Source: Comamonas sp. lk (GTDB lineage: Bacteria > Pseudomonadota > Gammaproteobacteria > Burkholderiales > Burkholderiaceae_C). From it: 64,000 nt of DNA. The notes under the pieces are model-generated. The model saw only the letters and a program-made list of their open reading frames with translations, did no database searches and had not been told where the DNA came from. This document shows, one piece after another, positions 1-11,539 of this stretch; the stretch's first letter is position 1, and each line of letters begins with the position of its first letter. Position numbers and translations under genes: made by a program. The stretch lies in contig NZ_UOOB01000002.1 in the NCBI RefSeq assembly GCF_900564145.1, positions 434,001-498,000 on the forward strand, written 5' to 3'.

Positions 1-897
1 TGTGTTAATAAAAATTTCCGCGCATTCTTTTTCACATACATAATAATGACTGGCCTGCTGCCGAAAAACATCCCCTAAAGCACCAGCGACAAGTGCAGAA
101 GGAGCCCCCATGACTCTCTGAGTCAACGCGAAAAAACCTGGTGCCGCACTATTAAACAAAGCACCCAGAAATAAATTAGGTAATTGAAAAGATGCAGCAT
201 TAATACCATGAGCAAATATTAAATACTTGGGAAAATTTAGATATTTCCTCGCCAATAAAAATATTCTTTTCTTATTAATATTCAATATTATTTTTTTATC
301 TTCATGAAAAACTGATTTTGCCAAAACAGCACAAGATAAAGCTCTTCCTCCTATATCCCCCTCAATTAACCCAGCCCCCTCACTCGTCATAGATCCAGAG
401 CTTAGTTGTAGCAATGCAGTGCTGCTTCCTTGTGCTGTACGACTAATAGCCAAGCGCTTGTATTGAGCTTTACGATTGCTCCAATAGCTCAAGCTTTGAT
501 ATGTACCCATCAAAAGAGTAGATAGCGGCATCCAATACAGCCATGGAGAAATTTCAGGAACTTTCAGCAAGTTTGTGATCCGCGCATTAAATAACCAAAT
601 AATCACAAATAAAATAATACTGACAAAAAAACTTAGCATAATAGATAGCATGACTATATGCATAGCATCGCGATCACGCTTTGGCAACACAATCGCTAAT
701 TCATACCTGCCAGTGACCATGACTGCCAGAATGGAAACGACAGACATATAGAGAGCAAACAATCCAAACTCTTCAGGACTGTAAAGACGTGTGAGAATGG
801 GGCTGATGGCAATGGGAATAGCCTGTGCCAAGCCAGTTCCAGTCATCAGCGTGAGTACGTTGCGTGTATAAGCGCTTTTGGGGAAAAGTTTTCGCAT
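1..897 (-). CDS. Wzx-like polysaccharide flippase, C-terminus cut by window edge
   Basis: The reading frame opens with ATG at 897 and stays open to the left edge, so about 299 N-terminal residues are visible. The protein begins MRKLFPKSAYTRNVLTLMTG and continues with hydrophobic segments and an LTRLYSPEEFG motif. That pattern is typical of the PST/Wzx oligosaccharide flippases, which move undecaprenyl-linked repeat units across the inner membrane. Its start lies 6 bases after the stop of the acyltransferase gene, so the two are probably co-translated. The coding sequence is visibly more AT-rich than the housekeeping genes to the right, as is common for O-antigen export genes. The family call rests on N-terminal pattern and context; the exact substrate cannot be told. 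Confidence 0.8.
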   Translation of the reverse strand, partial: MRKLFPKSAYTRNVLTLMTGTGLAQAIPIAISPILTRLYSPEEFGLFALYMSVVSILAVMVTGRYELAIVLPKRDRDAMHIVMLSIMLSFFVSIILFVIIWLFNARITNLLKVPEISPWLYWMPLSTLLMGTYQSLSYWSNRKAQYKRLAISRTAQGSSTALLQLSSGSMTSEGAGLIEGDIGGRALSCAVLAKSVFHEDKKIILNINKKRIFLLARKYLNFPKYLIFAHGINAASFQLPNLFLGALFNSAAPGFFALTQRVMGAPSALVAGALGDVFRQQASHYYVCEKECAEIFINT

Positions 898-903
898 TCA
901 GCT

Positions 904-2745
904 TCAATCCATTATTTTCTTGAATGCAGCACTAACCACAGCGGCATAGGTTTTGGCACCTTCTTCATTCAGATGATGCTCATCCATGTAAATAGGCATA
1001 TTTTTATAAAATGGTGCTTCCGAAAATATTTTTGTCTTCTCGAAATTCAGACTAACCACTCCTGAATGATGTGCGGCAATTTCTTGCAATGTGGTATTGC
1101 TCTTCTGATATGCAGAGTCGATCTCTATTTCCGGGTCCAGCCCCAACGCCTTTATGCGAATCGCCCTTAATGGATTCTTACTCAGCAAAGGTTCTTGCTC
1201 TAGGATATAAATCTTTGATCCTGCTTGGCTTTGCGTCATCAAAAATGCATTCAACGCATTTTTGAATTCAACAGAAGAAAATTGCCAACTCCAAAAAGCG
1301 GCAATGAATATCATATTGGTATTATGTAGATATTTTTCTACTTGCTTGATCTGCTCTAAGCATGGCTTGTGAGCCCACTCCGCAATCCGCTGATAATCAA
1401 ACCCCTGAATAGGTACACAGCTGCTGGCAGTAATGATTCTGGCCTTGAAGCCCAACCCCTTGCCCAATTGGTCAAAAAACAGGTTAAGCATGGCAGCATG
1501 GGAGTCGCCTAACACGAGCACCTCTTTATCGCTATTCAAGTCGCCCTGCAGGCAGTCCCCAATGATCTGTCCATGGCAGATAACAGATGGATCGGCATAA
1601 CGCTGATACTCGATGGGCAGCGGCGGCGGTGACAACGCCCGATTGAGCGTTGCCACACTCGGTACGGTTACCAAAGCTGCGCATGTCAGCAGACCATAGC
1701 CCACGACTTGGCGAGCGCCCGTACGGCTGACTCGCAGCGGAACCTCCACCCGATAGAAAGACAAGGTGGCCAACAATAAAGTAACAGCAAGGAACAGCAT
1801 ACTGGAGGACATGTCCAGTAATTGTTCTCCGGTGTAGTAGCGCAGCAAAGCAAGTACCGGCCAATGCCACAGGTAGAGCGAATACGATAGTTCGCCCACC
1901 CAGACCATGGGACGGCTGCCGAGCAGGCGCCGCGTAAAGCCTTGCGCTGGCTGCAAAAGAATGAATGCTGCGCCCATCACAGGCAACAACGCGGGCAGGC
2001 CAGGAAAGGGACCTAACCGAGGCTGCACTACAGCTGCCGACAATACCAGCACCAAGCCCGCAGCCGCAGCCCAAGCGTGCCGCCCACCTTTGTAACTGTG
2101 TGCATGCGCAGCAATCAAACCACCTGCGAAAAACTCGGGCAGGCGGGCATACAGGCTGTAATAGGTATCTTGATGAATGCCCAGCACGCTCAGCCTGTAT
2201 TGCGTCAGGACCGTCAGACCGACAAGTAACAGGCCCAATATCCACTTGAGCGCTCTGACTGGTAACAACAGAACCAGAAACGGCGCCAGCAGGTAAAACT
2301 GGATTTCCACTGCCAGCGACCAAGTATGCAGCAAGGGCTGTTCGTGAGTGGCTGGGGCGAAGTAATCACCAAAACCGGCAAAGTAGCTATTGCTGTGAAA
2401 CCAAACAGCTTGATTCAGTCCTTTTTTGTAAATCGCTAAATCCTGAGGCAGCAGTAATACTGCAGCCAAAATCGACACCAGCACCAGCATCGCGAAATAT
2501 GCTGGCGCAATGCGTTTGATGCGGCTGATGTAAAAGTAGCGCAGCGTAGCTGTCAACCGATAGTCAGGCTGGACCTTTTTCTGTAGCAGGATGCGGACGA
2601 TAAGGTAGCCCGAAATGACCAGAAAAACATCCACCCCCACAAACCCGCCGGGCAGCCAGGCGGGGTTGTAGTGGAACAGCAGCACAGCAAGCACTGCGAT
2701 AGCACGCAAACCCTGAATCTCTGGGCGGTAATGGGTGGTACTCAT
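904..2745 (-). CDS. OafA/YrhL-type acyltransferase with C-terminal SGNH domain
   Basis: This 613-residue membrane protein carries the acyltransferase-3 signature at the N-terminus (RPEIQGLRAIAVLAVLLFHY, then GGFVGVDVFLVISGYLI), about ten hydrophobic segments to residue ~360, and a periplasmic SGNH hydrolase-like domain. That domain shows the GDSHAAML block near residue 415 and a DEHHLNEEGA block near the end. The family O-acylates surface polysaccharide, with the membrane part presenting the acyl group and the SGNH part transferring it. It sits between wbpE and the flippase in the polysaccharide operon, so O-acetylation of the repeat unit is the likely role. The GC content drops in the 3' third, towards the left edge. 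Confidence 0.9.
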   Translation of the reverse strand: MSTTHYRPEIQGLRAIAVLAVLLFHYNPAWLPGGFVGVDVFLVISGYLIVRILLQKKVQPDYRLTATLRYFYISRIKRIAPAYFAMLVLVSILAAVLLLPQDLAIYKKGLNQAVWFHSNSYFAGFGDYFAPATHEQPLLHTWSLAVEIQFYLLAPFLVLLLPVRALKWILGLLLVGLTVLTQYRLSVLGIHQDTYYSLYARLPEFFAGGLIAAHAHSYKGGRHAWAAAAGLVLVLSAAVVQPRLGPFPGLPALLPVMGAAFILLQPAQGFTRRLLGSRPMVWVGELSYSLYLWHWPVLALLRYYTGEQLLDMSSSMLFLAVTLLLATLSFYRVEVPLRVSRTGARQVVGYGLLTCAALVTVPSVATLNRALSPPPLPIEYQRYADPSVICHGQIIGDCLQGDLNSDKEVLVLGDSHAAMLNLFFDQLGKGLGFKARIITASSCVPIQGFDYQRIAEWAHKPCLEQIKQVEKYLHNTNMIFIAAFWSWQFSSVEFKNALNAFLMTQSQAGSKIYILEQEPLLSKNPLRAIRIKALGLDPEIEIDSAYQKSNTTLQEIAAHHSGVVSLNFEKTKIFSEAPFYKNMPIYMDEHHLNEEGAKTYAAVVSAAFKKIMD

Positions 2746-2807
2746 AAAGTGGCGCTAAAAATCAATAGCAGCCAACGACCGCCTGACAATGGTTTACATG
2801 TATTTTT

Positions 2808-3896
2808 TTAACTACAAGCGCTGGCAACAGCCTGGGTAACTCGCAGAATGCTGCTTTCATCCAGATAAGGATGCATGGGCAGGCTTGTCACCTTTTGCGC
2901 TACAGCATCGCCCACAGGTAAGTGCACGTGAACATCAGCCACAGCTGGCTGTTTGTTGAGAGGTATCGGATAGTGCACGGCAGTGGGTATGCCTACAGCT
3001 TTGAGCTGCTCCTGCACTTGCTCTCGGCGATCCACCTGAATGGTGTATTGCGCCCAAGCACTGGTGTTATGCACCTCAATATGGGGAGAAGCGCTGATGC
3101 CATGCTGGCCAAGCAACTGGGTATACCGCTGGGCGACTTGCTGCCGCTGCGCGATTTCTTCATCCAATACGGCCAGCTTGGGCAACAAAATGGCAGCCTG
3201 CAAGGTATCCAAGCGGCTGTTCACTCCAACACGCACATGGTGATAACGACGATCCTGGCCATGGCGCGCAATTTGGCGCATGACCAAGGCCAACTCATCA
3301 TCGTTGGTGAAGATGGCGCCACCGTCACCATAGCAACCCAGAGGCTTGCTGGGGAAAAAACTGGTGCAGGCTATTGTGGTGAGGTTGCAGCTTTTCTTGC
3401 CTTTGTACGTAGCACCAAAGCTCTGCGCCGCATCCTCAATGACGGGAATACCGTGCTTTTGTGCAATGGTATTGATGGCGTCGTAATCCGCGCACTGGCC
3501 ATAAAGGCTAACGGGAATAATGGCTTTGGTGCGCGGAGTAATGGCTGCCTCAAGCTGCGCGGGATCCAGATTGTAAGTACGGCGGTCCACATCCACATAA
3601 ACCGGCTTGGCGCCTAGCAACGCCACGGTTTCAGCAGTGGCGATGTAAGTAAAGCCGGGAGTGATGACCTCATCACCCGGCCCAATGCCCAGCGCCATCT
3701 GTGCGATCTGCAGCGCATCGGTGCCGTTGGCCACGCTGATGCAATATTTGGCCCCTGTATAGGCAGCCAACTTTTCTTCCAGCTCGGCCACTTCGGGCCC
3801 CAGTATGTATTGGCCATGCACCAAGACGCGTTCGATGCCTGCATCGATGTCGCGTTTTAGCCGCTGGTATTGGGTTTTGAGATCGATGAAGTCCAT
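2808..3896 (-). CDS. wbpE: WbpE-type sugar-nucleotide aminotransferase (DegT/DnrJ/EryC1/StrS)
   Basis: A PLP-dependent transaminase of the DegT family. In the Wbp pathway it aminates the 3-keto group of UDP-2-acetamido-3-keto-uronic acid. The protein shows the family blocks SVANGTDAL, PGFTYIATAET, VIEDAAQSFGA (Asp155 would bind the PLP nitrogen) and SFFPSKPLGCYGDGGA, in which Lys184 should form the internal aldimine. I chose the start MDFIDLKTQY at 3896, which matches homologues; an upstream GTG at 3920 would add eight residues. It is the last of the wbpB-D-E set, 58 bases after wbpD, which supports the WbpE role over other DegT enzymes. Confidence 0.88.
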   Translation of the reverse strand: MDFIDLKTQYQRLKRDIDAGIERVLVHGQYILGPEVAELEEKLAAYTGAKYCISVANGTDALQIAQMALGIGPGDEVITPGFTYIATAETVALLGAKPVYVDVDRRTYNLDPAQLEAAITPRTKAIIPVSLYGQCADYDAINTIAQKHGIPVIEDAAQSFGATYKGKKSCNLTTIACTSFFPSKPLGCYGDGGAIFTNDDELALVMRQIARHGQDRRYHHVRVGVNSRLDTLQAAILLPKLAVLDEEIAQRQQVAQRYTQLLGQHGISASPHIEVHNTSAWAQYTIQVDRREQVQEQLKAVGIPTAVHYPIPLNKQPAVADVHVHLPVGDAVAQKVTSLPMHPYLDESSILRVTQAVASACS

Positions 3897-3954
3897 GGGT
3901 CTATGATTTTTTGCCCCCACAACATTCCGCTAGGGACAATGCAGGGGAATAAGG

Positions 3955-5492
<1,538 letters not shown>

Positions 5493-6788
5493 TTACAGGC
5501 GGAACACGCTAAAGCCGGTATCGGCCATTGCATGACGGTCGTACAGGCTTTTCACATCGGCCAGCACAGGTTGATTGCTGCGTGTCAGGGCTTTGAGCTG
5601 CAAAGGTGTAAGGGAGCGATATTCGTTGTGTCCCACGGCCACAACCAAGGCATCGACCGGTTGCTCAGGGCTAATCTGCCCCAAGGAAATACCGTATTCA
5701 TGCTGCACTTCGGCCGGATCGGCCCAGGCATCCGCCACCACAACCTGAGCACCCCAGCTTTCGAACTCACGCACCATGTCAGCAACCTTACTGTTGCGGA
5801 TGTCCGGACAGTTTTCCTTAAAGGTCATTCCAAGCACACCGATACGGCAACGCGGCACGTCCATACCGTTTTGCAGCATGCGCTGAATAGTAGTGCGCGC
5901 TACGTAGCGCGCCATGTTGTCGTTGATACGTCGCCCAGCCAGAATAACCTGAGGATGGTAGCCAACCTGCTCTGCCTTGTGAGTCAGATAATAGGGATCA
6001 ACACCAATGCAGTGCCCACCCACCATGCCTGGACGGAAAGGCAGAAAATTCCATTTACTGCCTGCTGCTTCCAAGACATCCAGGGTATCAATGCCCAAGC
6101 GGGCAAAAATAACGGACAGCTCATTGACCAGCGCAATATTCAAGTCACGCTGGGTGTTTTCAATCACCTTGGCAGCCTCCGCTACCTTGATGCTGCTGGC
6201 CTTATGGGTGCCCGCAATGATGATTTCGCGATACAGACCATCTACAGCATCCGCCACTGCAGGAGTACTTCCACTGGTGATTTTTTTGATTGTGGTCAGT
6301 GTGTTGACCTTGTCCCCGGGATTGATGCGCTCGGGACTGTAGCCGCAAAAAAAATCCTGATTGAACTTCAGACCGCTGATGCGCTCCAGTTCGGGCACGC
6401 AGACTTCTTCAGTGGCACCAGGGTACACCGTGGATTCGTAAATCACCACGTCACCCTTTTTCAAAACTGCTCCCACGGTCTGACTGGCCTTGATCAGGGG
6501 AGTGAGATCTGGCCGATTAGCCTCTCCCACTGGAGTCGGGACTGTCACAATAAAGATATGGCATTTTTTCAATTCGTTCGATTGGCAGCTATAGCGCAAA
6601 TATGCCGCAGCTTGTAACTGCTCGGATGTGCATTCCAAGGTGTGATCTTTGCCGCTTTGCAATTCTTCGACGCGCGCCCGATTGATATCAAAGCCAAGCA
6701 CCGGACGATGCTTACCAAACTCCACCGCCAACGGCAGACCAACATACCCAAGGCCGATAATGGCGATAGTGGCATCTGAAAAATTCAT
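5493..6788 (-). CDS. TviB/WbpO-type UDP-N-acetylhexosamine 6-dehydrogenase
   Basis: Nucleotide-sugar dehydrogenase of about 431 residues. It oxidises the C6 hydroxyl of UDP-GlcNAc (or UDP-GalNAc) to the uronic acid with two NAD+. Visible elements are the N-terminal NAD site (AIIGLGYVGLPLAVEFG), the thioester cysteine Cys260 within VGGHCIGVDPYYLTHKA, and FKENCPDIRNSK in the C-terminal domain. The sequence closely resembles Salmonella TviB from recall. I chose ATG 6788 (MNFSDATIAI), which has an AAGGA upstream; an in-frame ATG at 6833 would add 15 residues without family support. It is the first sugar gene after glyS and supplies the substrate for wbpB. Confidence 0.9.
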   Translation of the reverse strand: MNFSDATIAIIGLGYVGLPLAVEFGKHRPVLGFDINRARVEELQSGKDHTLECTSEQLQAAAYLRYSCQSNELKKCHIFIVTVPTPVGEANRPDLTPLIKASQTVGAVLKKGDVVIYESTVYPGATEEVCVPELERISGLKFNQDFFCGYSPERINPGDKVNTLTTIKKITSGSTPAVADAVDGLYREIIIAGTHKASSIKVAEAAKVIENTQRDLNIALVNELSVIFARLGIDTLDVLEAAGSKWNFLPFRPGMVGGHCIGVDPYYLTHKAEQVGYHPQVILAGRRINDNMARYVARTTIQRMLQNGMDVPRCRIGVLGMTFKENCPDIRNSKVADMVREFESWGAQVVVADAWADPAEVQHEYGISLGQISPEQPVDALVVAVGHNEYRSLTPLQLKALTRSNQPVLADVKSLYDRHAMADTGFSVFRL

Positions 6789-6869
6789 GGAATCAGTTTT
6801 CCTTAAAAATCGCTTGCGCCACGGCCATGGCATCGAACATAACCCTGGCCATGGTAAATAAACTGCAGA

Positions 6870-8984
6870 TCACACGGCCATTTTTGCCAGATCCGCCACC
6901 CGATTCATCGCTTCATGCAGCCTGAATAAAAGGCCCAAACGATTGGCCTTGAGTGACAGATCTTCCGCATTGACCATGACGTGTTCAAAGAACGCATCAA
7001 CCGGAGCGCGCAATGCTGCCAGGGTTTGCAGGCTGGCTGTGTAATCACCTGCTGCAAACTGTTGCTGGGCTTTCGGTGCCACAACTTGCAATGCAGCGTA
7101 CAAATCTTTTTCTGCCTGCTCCACAAGCAGCGCTTCGCTAACTTGCGCGTTCACGGAGCCCTCAGCCTTCTTCAAAATATTGCCCACGCGCTTATTGGCA
7201 GCTGCCAGTGCAGGAGCTTCTGGCAGTGCAGCAAACGCGCGCACGGCATCCAGACGCTTTTGCACGTCGGACAGGCGCTGAGGCTGCAAAGCCAGCACAG
7301 CCTCCACTTCCTGAGCACTAAAGCCCTGTTCACGGAACATATTGGCCAAGCGGTCATAAATGAATTCAACCAGCTGAGGCGTAGCATCCTGAATCTTGTC
7401 GCCAAAGGCGGGCAAGGTGCTGACCAACAGTGTTTGCAGATCCAGTTCCAGATCTTTTTCCACCAGCATGCGGATCACGCCCAAGGCATGGCGGCGCAGG
7501 GCGAAGGGGTCGCGGTCGCCGGTGGGCAGGTTGCCTATGCCGAACATGCCGACCAAGGTCTCCAGCTTGTCGGCCAGGGCCACAACTACACCAACATCGC
7601 CGCGAGGCAGCTCGTCGCCGGCAAAGCGGGGCTTGTAATGGTCCTCGATGGCATCGGCCACTGCCACATCCAGGCCATCGTTCAGGGCGTAGTAGCGACC
7701 CATGATGCCTTGCAGCTCGGGGAACTCACCCACCATGTCGGTCACCAAATCGGTCTTGGCCAACATGGCAGCCTGGTCGGCCTGGCGGCCCAGACCTGAG
7801 TTGCCCAGTTGCTGGGCGATGGTCTTGGCAATCTGGCGCACGCGGGCGATGCGCTCGCCTTGGGTGCCAAGCTTGTTGTGATAGACCACTTTATCCAGCA
7901 GCTCCACGCGGCTGGCCAGGGTTTTCTTGCGGTCCTGGTCAAAGAAGAATTTGGCGTCGGCCAGGCGCGGGCGTACCACGCGCTCATTGCCGCCGGTCAC
8001 GGCGCTTGCATCTTGCGGGCTGATATTGCTGACCACCAGAAACTGGTTGCTGAGCTTGCCATTCGCATCCAGCAGCGGGAAGTACTTCTGGTTGGCCTTC
8101 ATGGTCAGGATCAGGCATTCCTGCGGCACGTCGAGAAATTCCTTCTCGAATTCGCAGACCAGCACATTGGGGCGCTCGACCAAGGCCGTCACCTCGTCCA
8201 GCAGCGCTTCGTCTTCAATAGCGCTTACGCCGCCACCTACGCGCTCGGCAGCCGCTTTGAGCTGGCGGGCGATGTCGGCACGGCGTTCGGTGAAGCTGGC
8301 GATCACGGCACCTTCTTCGCGCAATTGCTCGGCATAGCTGTCGGCGTTTTGAATAACAACGGGGTCTACAGCGGCTTCAAAGCGGTGGCCGTGCGTGGCG
8401 GAGCCGGCAGTCAGGCCCAAGGCTTTCACGCCGATCAGCACCTCGGTGCCGTGCATCACAACCAGACCGTGGGCCGGACGTACAAAGTGCACGCTGCTCC
8501 AGCCATCTTGCAACTGGTAGCGCATGACCTTGGGAATAGGCAGCTTGGCCAGGGCTTCGTCCAGCGCTTTTTGCGCGCCGTCCGTGAGCGTCACGCCCTT
8601 GGCAGTGGATTCGTAGAACAGGGCTTCGGCCTTGCCTTCGCCCTGGCGCTTCAAATCGGCCGCGGTGGCTTCGTCAGCACCCAATGCCGCCAGCTTCTTG
8701 AGCAGTGCGGGCGTGGGCTTGCCTTCTGCATCCAGACCGACGGAGACGGGCATCAGCTTTTGCGAGACGGCTTTGTCTTCGCCCTGTGGCAGGACTTCGG
8801 TGATGTGTACGGCCAGACGGCGCGGCGAGGCATAGGCCGTCAGACGCGATTCGGTAGAGGCCAGCAAGCCCTGGGCTTTGAGCTGGTCAAACAGCACGGT
8901 GGCAAAAGCGTCGCCGAGCTTTTGCAGCACCTTGGGCGGCAGCTCTTCAACAAACAGTTCAACCAGTAAATTCGATGCGTTCAT
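6870..8984 (-). CDS. glyS: Glycyl-tRNA synthetase beta subunit
   Basis: A 704-residue protein beginning MNASNLLVELFVEELPPKVL, the standard GlyS opening. The family blocks KVMRYQ, VRPAHGLV and LTMKANQKYFPLL are present, with a C-terminal DALR-like tRNA-binding region. Together with GlyQ it forms the alpha2-beta2 enzyme that charges tRNA-Gly, and GlyS carries most tRNA contacts. It follows glyQ on the same strand after 89 bases. The polysaccharide operon starts 81 bases downstream with no clear terminator between, so readthrough into the sugar genes is possible. Confidence 0.97.
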   Translation of the reverse strand: MNASNLLVELFVEELPPKVLQKLGDAFATVLFDQLKAQGLLASTESRLTAYASPRRLAVHITEVLPQGEDKAVSQKLMPVSVGLDAEGKPTPALLKKLAALGADEATAADLKRQGEGKAEALFYESTAKGVTLTDGAQKALDEALAKLPIPKVMRYQLQDGWSSVHFVRPAHGLVVMHGTEVLIGVKALGLTAGSATHGHRFEAAVDPVVIQNADSYAEQLREEGAVIASFTERRADIARQLKAAAERVGGGVSAIEDEALLDEVTALVERPNVLVCEFEKEFLDVPQECLILTMKANQKYFPLLDANGKLSNQFLVVSNISPQDASAVTGGNERVVRPRLADAKFFFDQDRKKTLASRVELLDKVVYHNKLGTQGERIARVRQIAKTIAQQLGNSGLGRQADQAAMLAKTDLVTDMVGEFPELQGIMGRYYALNDGLDVAVADAIEDHYKPRFAGDELPRGDVGVVVALADKLETLVGMFGIGNLPTGDRDPFALRRHALGVIRMLVEKDLELDLQTLLVSTLPAFGDKIQDATPQLVEFIYDRLANMFREQGFSAQEVEAVLALQPQRLSDVQKRLDAVRAFAALPEAPALAAANKRVGNILKKAEGSVNAQVSEALLVEQAEKDLYAALQVVAPKAQQQFAAGDYTASLQTLAALRAPVDAFFEHVMVNAEDLSLKANRLGLLFRLHEAMNRVADLAKMAV

Positions 8985-8992
8985 AATATTTT

Positions 8993-9039
8993 GATAGCTA
9001 TCAGCGCTTGACAGATAAGGGCTGAAAGCTGAAATTGCT
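8993..9039 (+). repeat. Degenerate intergenic repeat, copy 1 (glyQ-glyS gap)
   Basis: The glyQ-glyS gap holds a segment of the form GATAGCT, AGCGCTT, AGATAAGGGCT, AAGCT. The same order of blocks recurs at 21507-21546, 27036-27072 and, reversed, at 31825-31866. It has partial dyad symmetry and does not look like a coding remnant. Confidence 0.5.
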
Positions 9040-9073
9040 TATATAGTGGGCTTGGGACAGCGCAACAGCGGAG

Positions 9074-10012
9074 TTACGCGGCCTTCTTGGCTTGCTGCTC
9101 GGCGGCTTTGGCCAGTTCGGCCAGCACTTCCTCGGCATGGGCCTTGGGCGCCATGGGGAAGCCCAGGCGAGCACGGCTGTCCAGATAGCTCTTGCCCACG
9201 GCACGGGCCAGGTTGCGGATGCGGGCTATATAGGCTGCGCGCTCGGTTACCGATATGGCGCCACGTGCATCCAGCAGATTGAAGGTATGGGCGGCCTTGA
9301 GCACTTGCTCATAAGCGGGCAGAGCCAGCTCGGCAGCGATCAGCTTGACGGCTGTTTCTTCATGGGCCGTGAAGGCGCTGAACAGAAAATCCACGTTCGA
9401 GTGATCGAAGTTGTAAGTGGACTGCTCGACCTCGTTCTGGTGATAGACGTCGCCATAGCTCAGGCCGTCGGTCCAGGTCAGGTTGTAGACGTTGTCCACA
9501 CCTTGCAGATACATGGCCAGGCGCTCCAGGCCGTAAGTGATTTCGCCGGTAGCGGGCTTGCAGTCAATGCCGGCCACTTGCTGGAAGTAGGTGAACTGGG
9601 TCACCTCCATGCCGTTGAGCCAGACTTCCCAGCCCAGACCCCAGGCGCCCAGCGTGGGGTTTTCCCAGTCGTCTTCCACAAAACGGATGTCGTTCTTCTT
9701 CAGATCAAAGCCCAGGGCTTCGAGCGAGCCCAGGTACAGCTCAAGAATGTTGTCCGGCGCTGGCTTGAGCACGACCTGGAACTGATAGTAGTGCTGCAGG
9801 CGGTTGGGGTTCTCGCCATAGCGGCCGTCCTTGGGGCGACGGCTGGGCTGCACATAGGCGGCCTTCCATGGCTCGGGGCCGATGGCGCGCAAAAAAGTGC
9901 CGGTGTGCGAGGTCCCTGCGCCCACTTCCATGTCATAGGGCTGGAGCAGTGCGCAGCCATGGTCGGCCCAGTAGGACTGCAGTTTCAGAATGATTTGTTG
10001 GAAGGTCAGCAT
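9074..10012 (-). CDS. glyQ: Glycyl-tRNA synthetase alpha subunit
   Basis: A 312-residue class II aminoacyl-tRNA synthetase subunit. It starts [20 protein letters not shown] and carries the GlyQ signatures [29 protein letters not shown] and [16 protein letters not shown]. GlyQ binds glycine and ATP; GlyS completes the tetramer. The C-terminus ends in an alanine/lysine-rich tail. It is the first gene of the glyQ-glyS pair, and a 383-base gap shared with the divergent SPFH gene lies upstream. Confidence 0.97.
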   Translation of the reverse strand: MLTFQQIILKLQSYWADHGCALLQPYDMEVGAGTSHTGTFLRAIGPEPWKAAYVQPSRRPKDGRYGENPNRLQHYYQFQVVLKPAPDNILELYLGSLEALGFDLKKNDIRFVEDDWENPTLGAWGLGWEVWLNGMEVTQFTYFQQVAGIDCKPATGEITYGLERLAMYLQGVDNVYNLTWTDGLSYGDVYHQNEVEQSTYNFDHSNVDFLFSAFTAHEETAVKLIAAELALPAYEQVLKAAHTFNLLDARGAISVTERAAYIARIRNLARAVGKSYLDSRARLGFPMAPKAHAEEVLAELAKAAEQQAKKAA

Positions 10013-10395
10013 GACTTGGTCGGTCGCGTATCAGGAGCTACCTGGAGCGCTTATTTATATGGGTATGTCTGGCGGCTTGCACCGCGCGTGAACGGTGATT
10101 CTAAGTCTCTGTAATCCTACTTAGGCGTAGTCCGTATGCGCGGCCCCACAAGGCGCATTTTCGAGTCCATACGGCAACCGCACATTTCCAAATGTGCAGC
10201 AGGCTGGCAGGCCCTGATACAGCAGCTACAGCAAACTCACAGCCATTTACGGATATCGCCCAATAAAGACCTACGCAAGCCGCTCACTTTTTAACAATTT
10301 CCAGAGGCTGAGCAGACTTTGATGCAGGCTTGGCAGGCATTGCCTCCTAGAATGGACTATTGCTAATTCGTAGCCATCTACTTTCGGAGCCTGCC
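10013..10395. other. Divergent intergenic region between glyQ and the SPFH gene
   Basis: This 383-base stretch has no convincing ORF. It holds a near-perfect inverted repeat at 10180-10197 (eight-base arms GCACATTT and AAATGTGC around CC) with no following T-run, so it reads as a protein-binding site rather than a terminator. A GGAG just before 10396 is the likely ribosome-binding site of the SPFH gene. I could not find a convincing -35/-10 pair with normal spacing. Confidence 0.5.
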
Positions 10396-11508
10396 ATGGA
10401 CTTGATGAAAATCATCACCAAGCAACTGATTGAAATCATCGAATGGACCGATGATTCGCGCGACACGCTGTCCTACCGCTGGCCCGATGACGACAAGGAA
10501 ATCAAGAACGGCGCCCAGCTCATCGTGCGCGAGTCGCAACAGGCGCAATTCGTCTCCACCGGCCAGTTCGCCGATCTGTTCGGCCCAGGCAAGCACTCGC
10601 TGACGACGCAAAACATCCCCATTCTGTCCACCATCCAGGGCTGGAAGTACGGTTTCAACTCGCCGTTCAAGTGCGACGTCTACTTCATCAACACCCGCCT
10701 GTTCACCGGCAACAAATGGGGGACGTCCAACCCCATCATGATGCGCGACAAGGACTTCGGCGTGGTGCGTCTGCGGGCCTTCGGCACCTACGACTTTCGC
10801 ATCATCGACCCGGCCAAGTTCCTCAAGGAAGTGGCGGGCACGGACCAGAACTTCCGCCTCGACGAGTTTGCCGACACCATGCGCTCGCGCATCGTCAGCA
10901 TTTTCTCCGAAGCTCTGGCCAAGGCCCAGGTGCCGGCTCTGGACGTGGCACAGCGCTACAGCGAACTCGGCGATGCCCTGCTGCAGCTGATCAATCCAGC
11001 CATGAGCGACAAGTACGGCCTGGAGATCACCAGCTTTTTGCTGGAAAACGTCTCCGTGCCACCCGAGGTGGAGCAAGCCATCGACAAGCGCTCCAGCATG
11101 GGCGCCATCGGCAACCTCAATGACTATGTGAAGTACCAGATGGGTCAGGCCATGGCCAACGGTGGCGAAGGCGCGGCGGCAGCCACCATTCCCGCCACCA
11201 TGGCCATGGGCTTTGGCATGGCCCAGGAGATGATGAAGAGCATGCAAACCGGTGCTGCCGGCCTGCCTGCCGGTGCGACAGCTGCCACAGACCCGTTCTC
11301 GCCTGCGGCCGCTCAGGCGGCACAGGTCACGGCGGCACCCGCCACAGGCGGACTTCAGGTGCTGACCCCGGCCCAAGCCGCCCAAGTACTGGGCGTGGCG
11401 GAAGCTGATGTCATGGCCGAAATCCAGGCCGGCAACCTCAAGGCCCGCCAGATTGGCAGCCAGTGGCGTATCGCCCAAGCTGCACTTGACGACTTTCTGC
11501 GCGGTTGA
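10396..11508 (+). CDS. SPFH-domain protein with C-terminal excisionase-like helix-turn-helix
   Basis: About 370 residues starting MDLMKIITKQLIEIIEWTDD. Residues ~15-250 form an SPFH/YdjI ('virion core protein') domain, with RESQQAQFVSTGQFADLFGPG and the late segment ENVSVPPEVEQAIDKRSSMG. An Ala/Gly-rich linker follows (~260-320). The end, LTPAQAAQVLGVAEADVMAE to WRIAQAALDDFL, looks like a MerR/excisionase-type HTH. YdjI proteins bind anionic membrane regions and in Bacillus act with YdjG/YdjH and PspA in membrane stress. The zinc-ribbon protein two genes on resembles YdjG. I chose ATG 10396 because GGAG precedes it. The role of the HTH (DNA or protein binding) is unknown. Confidence 0.85.
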   Translation: MDLMKIITKQLIEIIEWTDDSRDTLSYRWPDDDKEIKNGAQLIVRESQQAQFVSTGQFADLFGPGKHSLTTQNIPILSTIQGWKYGFNSPFKCDVYFINTRLFTGNKWGTSNPIMMRDKDFGVVRLRAFGTYDFRIIDPAKFLKEVAGTDQNFRLDEFADTMRSRIVSIFSEALAKAQVPALDVAQRYSELGDALLQLINPAMSDKYGLEITSFLLENVSVPPEVEQAIDKRSSMGAIGNLNDYVKYQMGQAMANGGEGAAAATIPATMAMGFGMAQEMMKSMQTGAAGLPAGATAATDPFSPAAAQAAQVTAAPATGGLQVLTPAQAAQVLGVAEADVMAEIQAGNLKARQIGSQWRIAQAALDDFLRG

Positions 11509-11539
11509 TTCAAGAGCTTCATAGCAGGTAGCGATTGCC

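Noticed and set aside
10180..10197. Inverted repeat taken as a terminator
   Set aside because: There is no T-run on either side, and it lies in a divergent promoter gap, not at a gene end.
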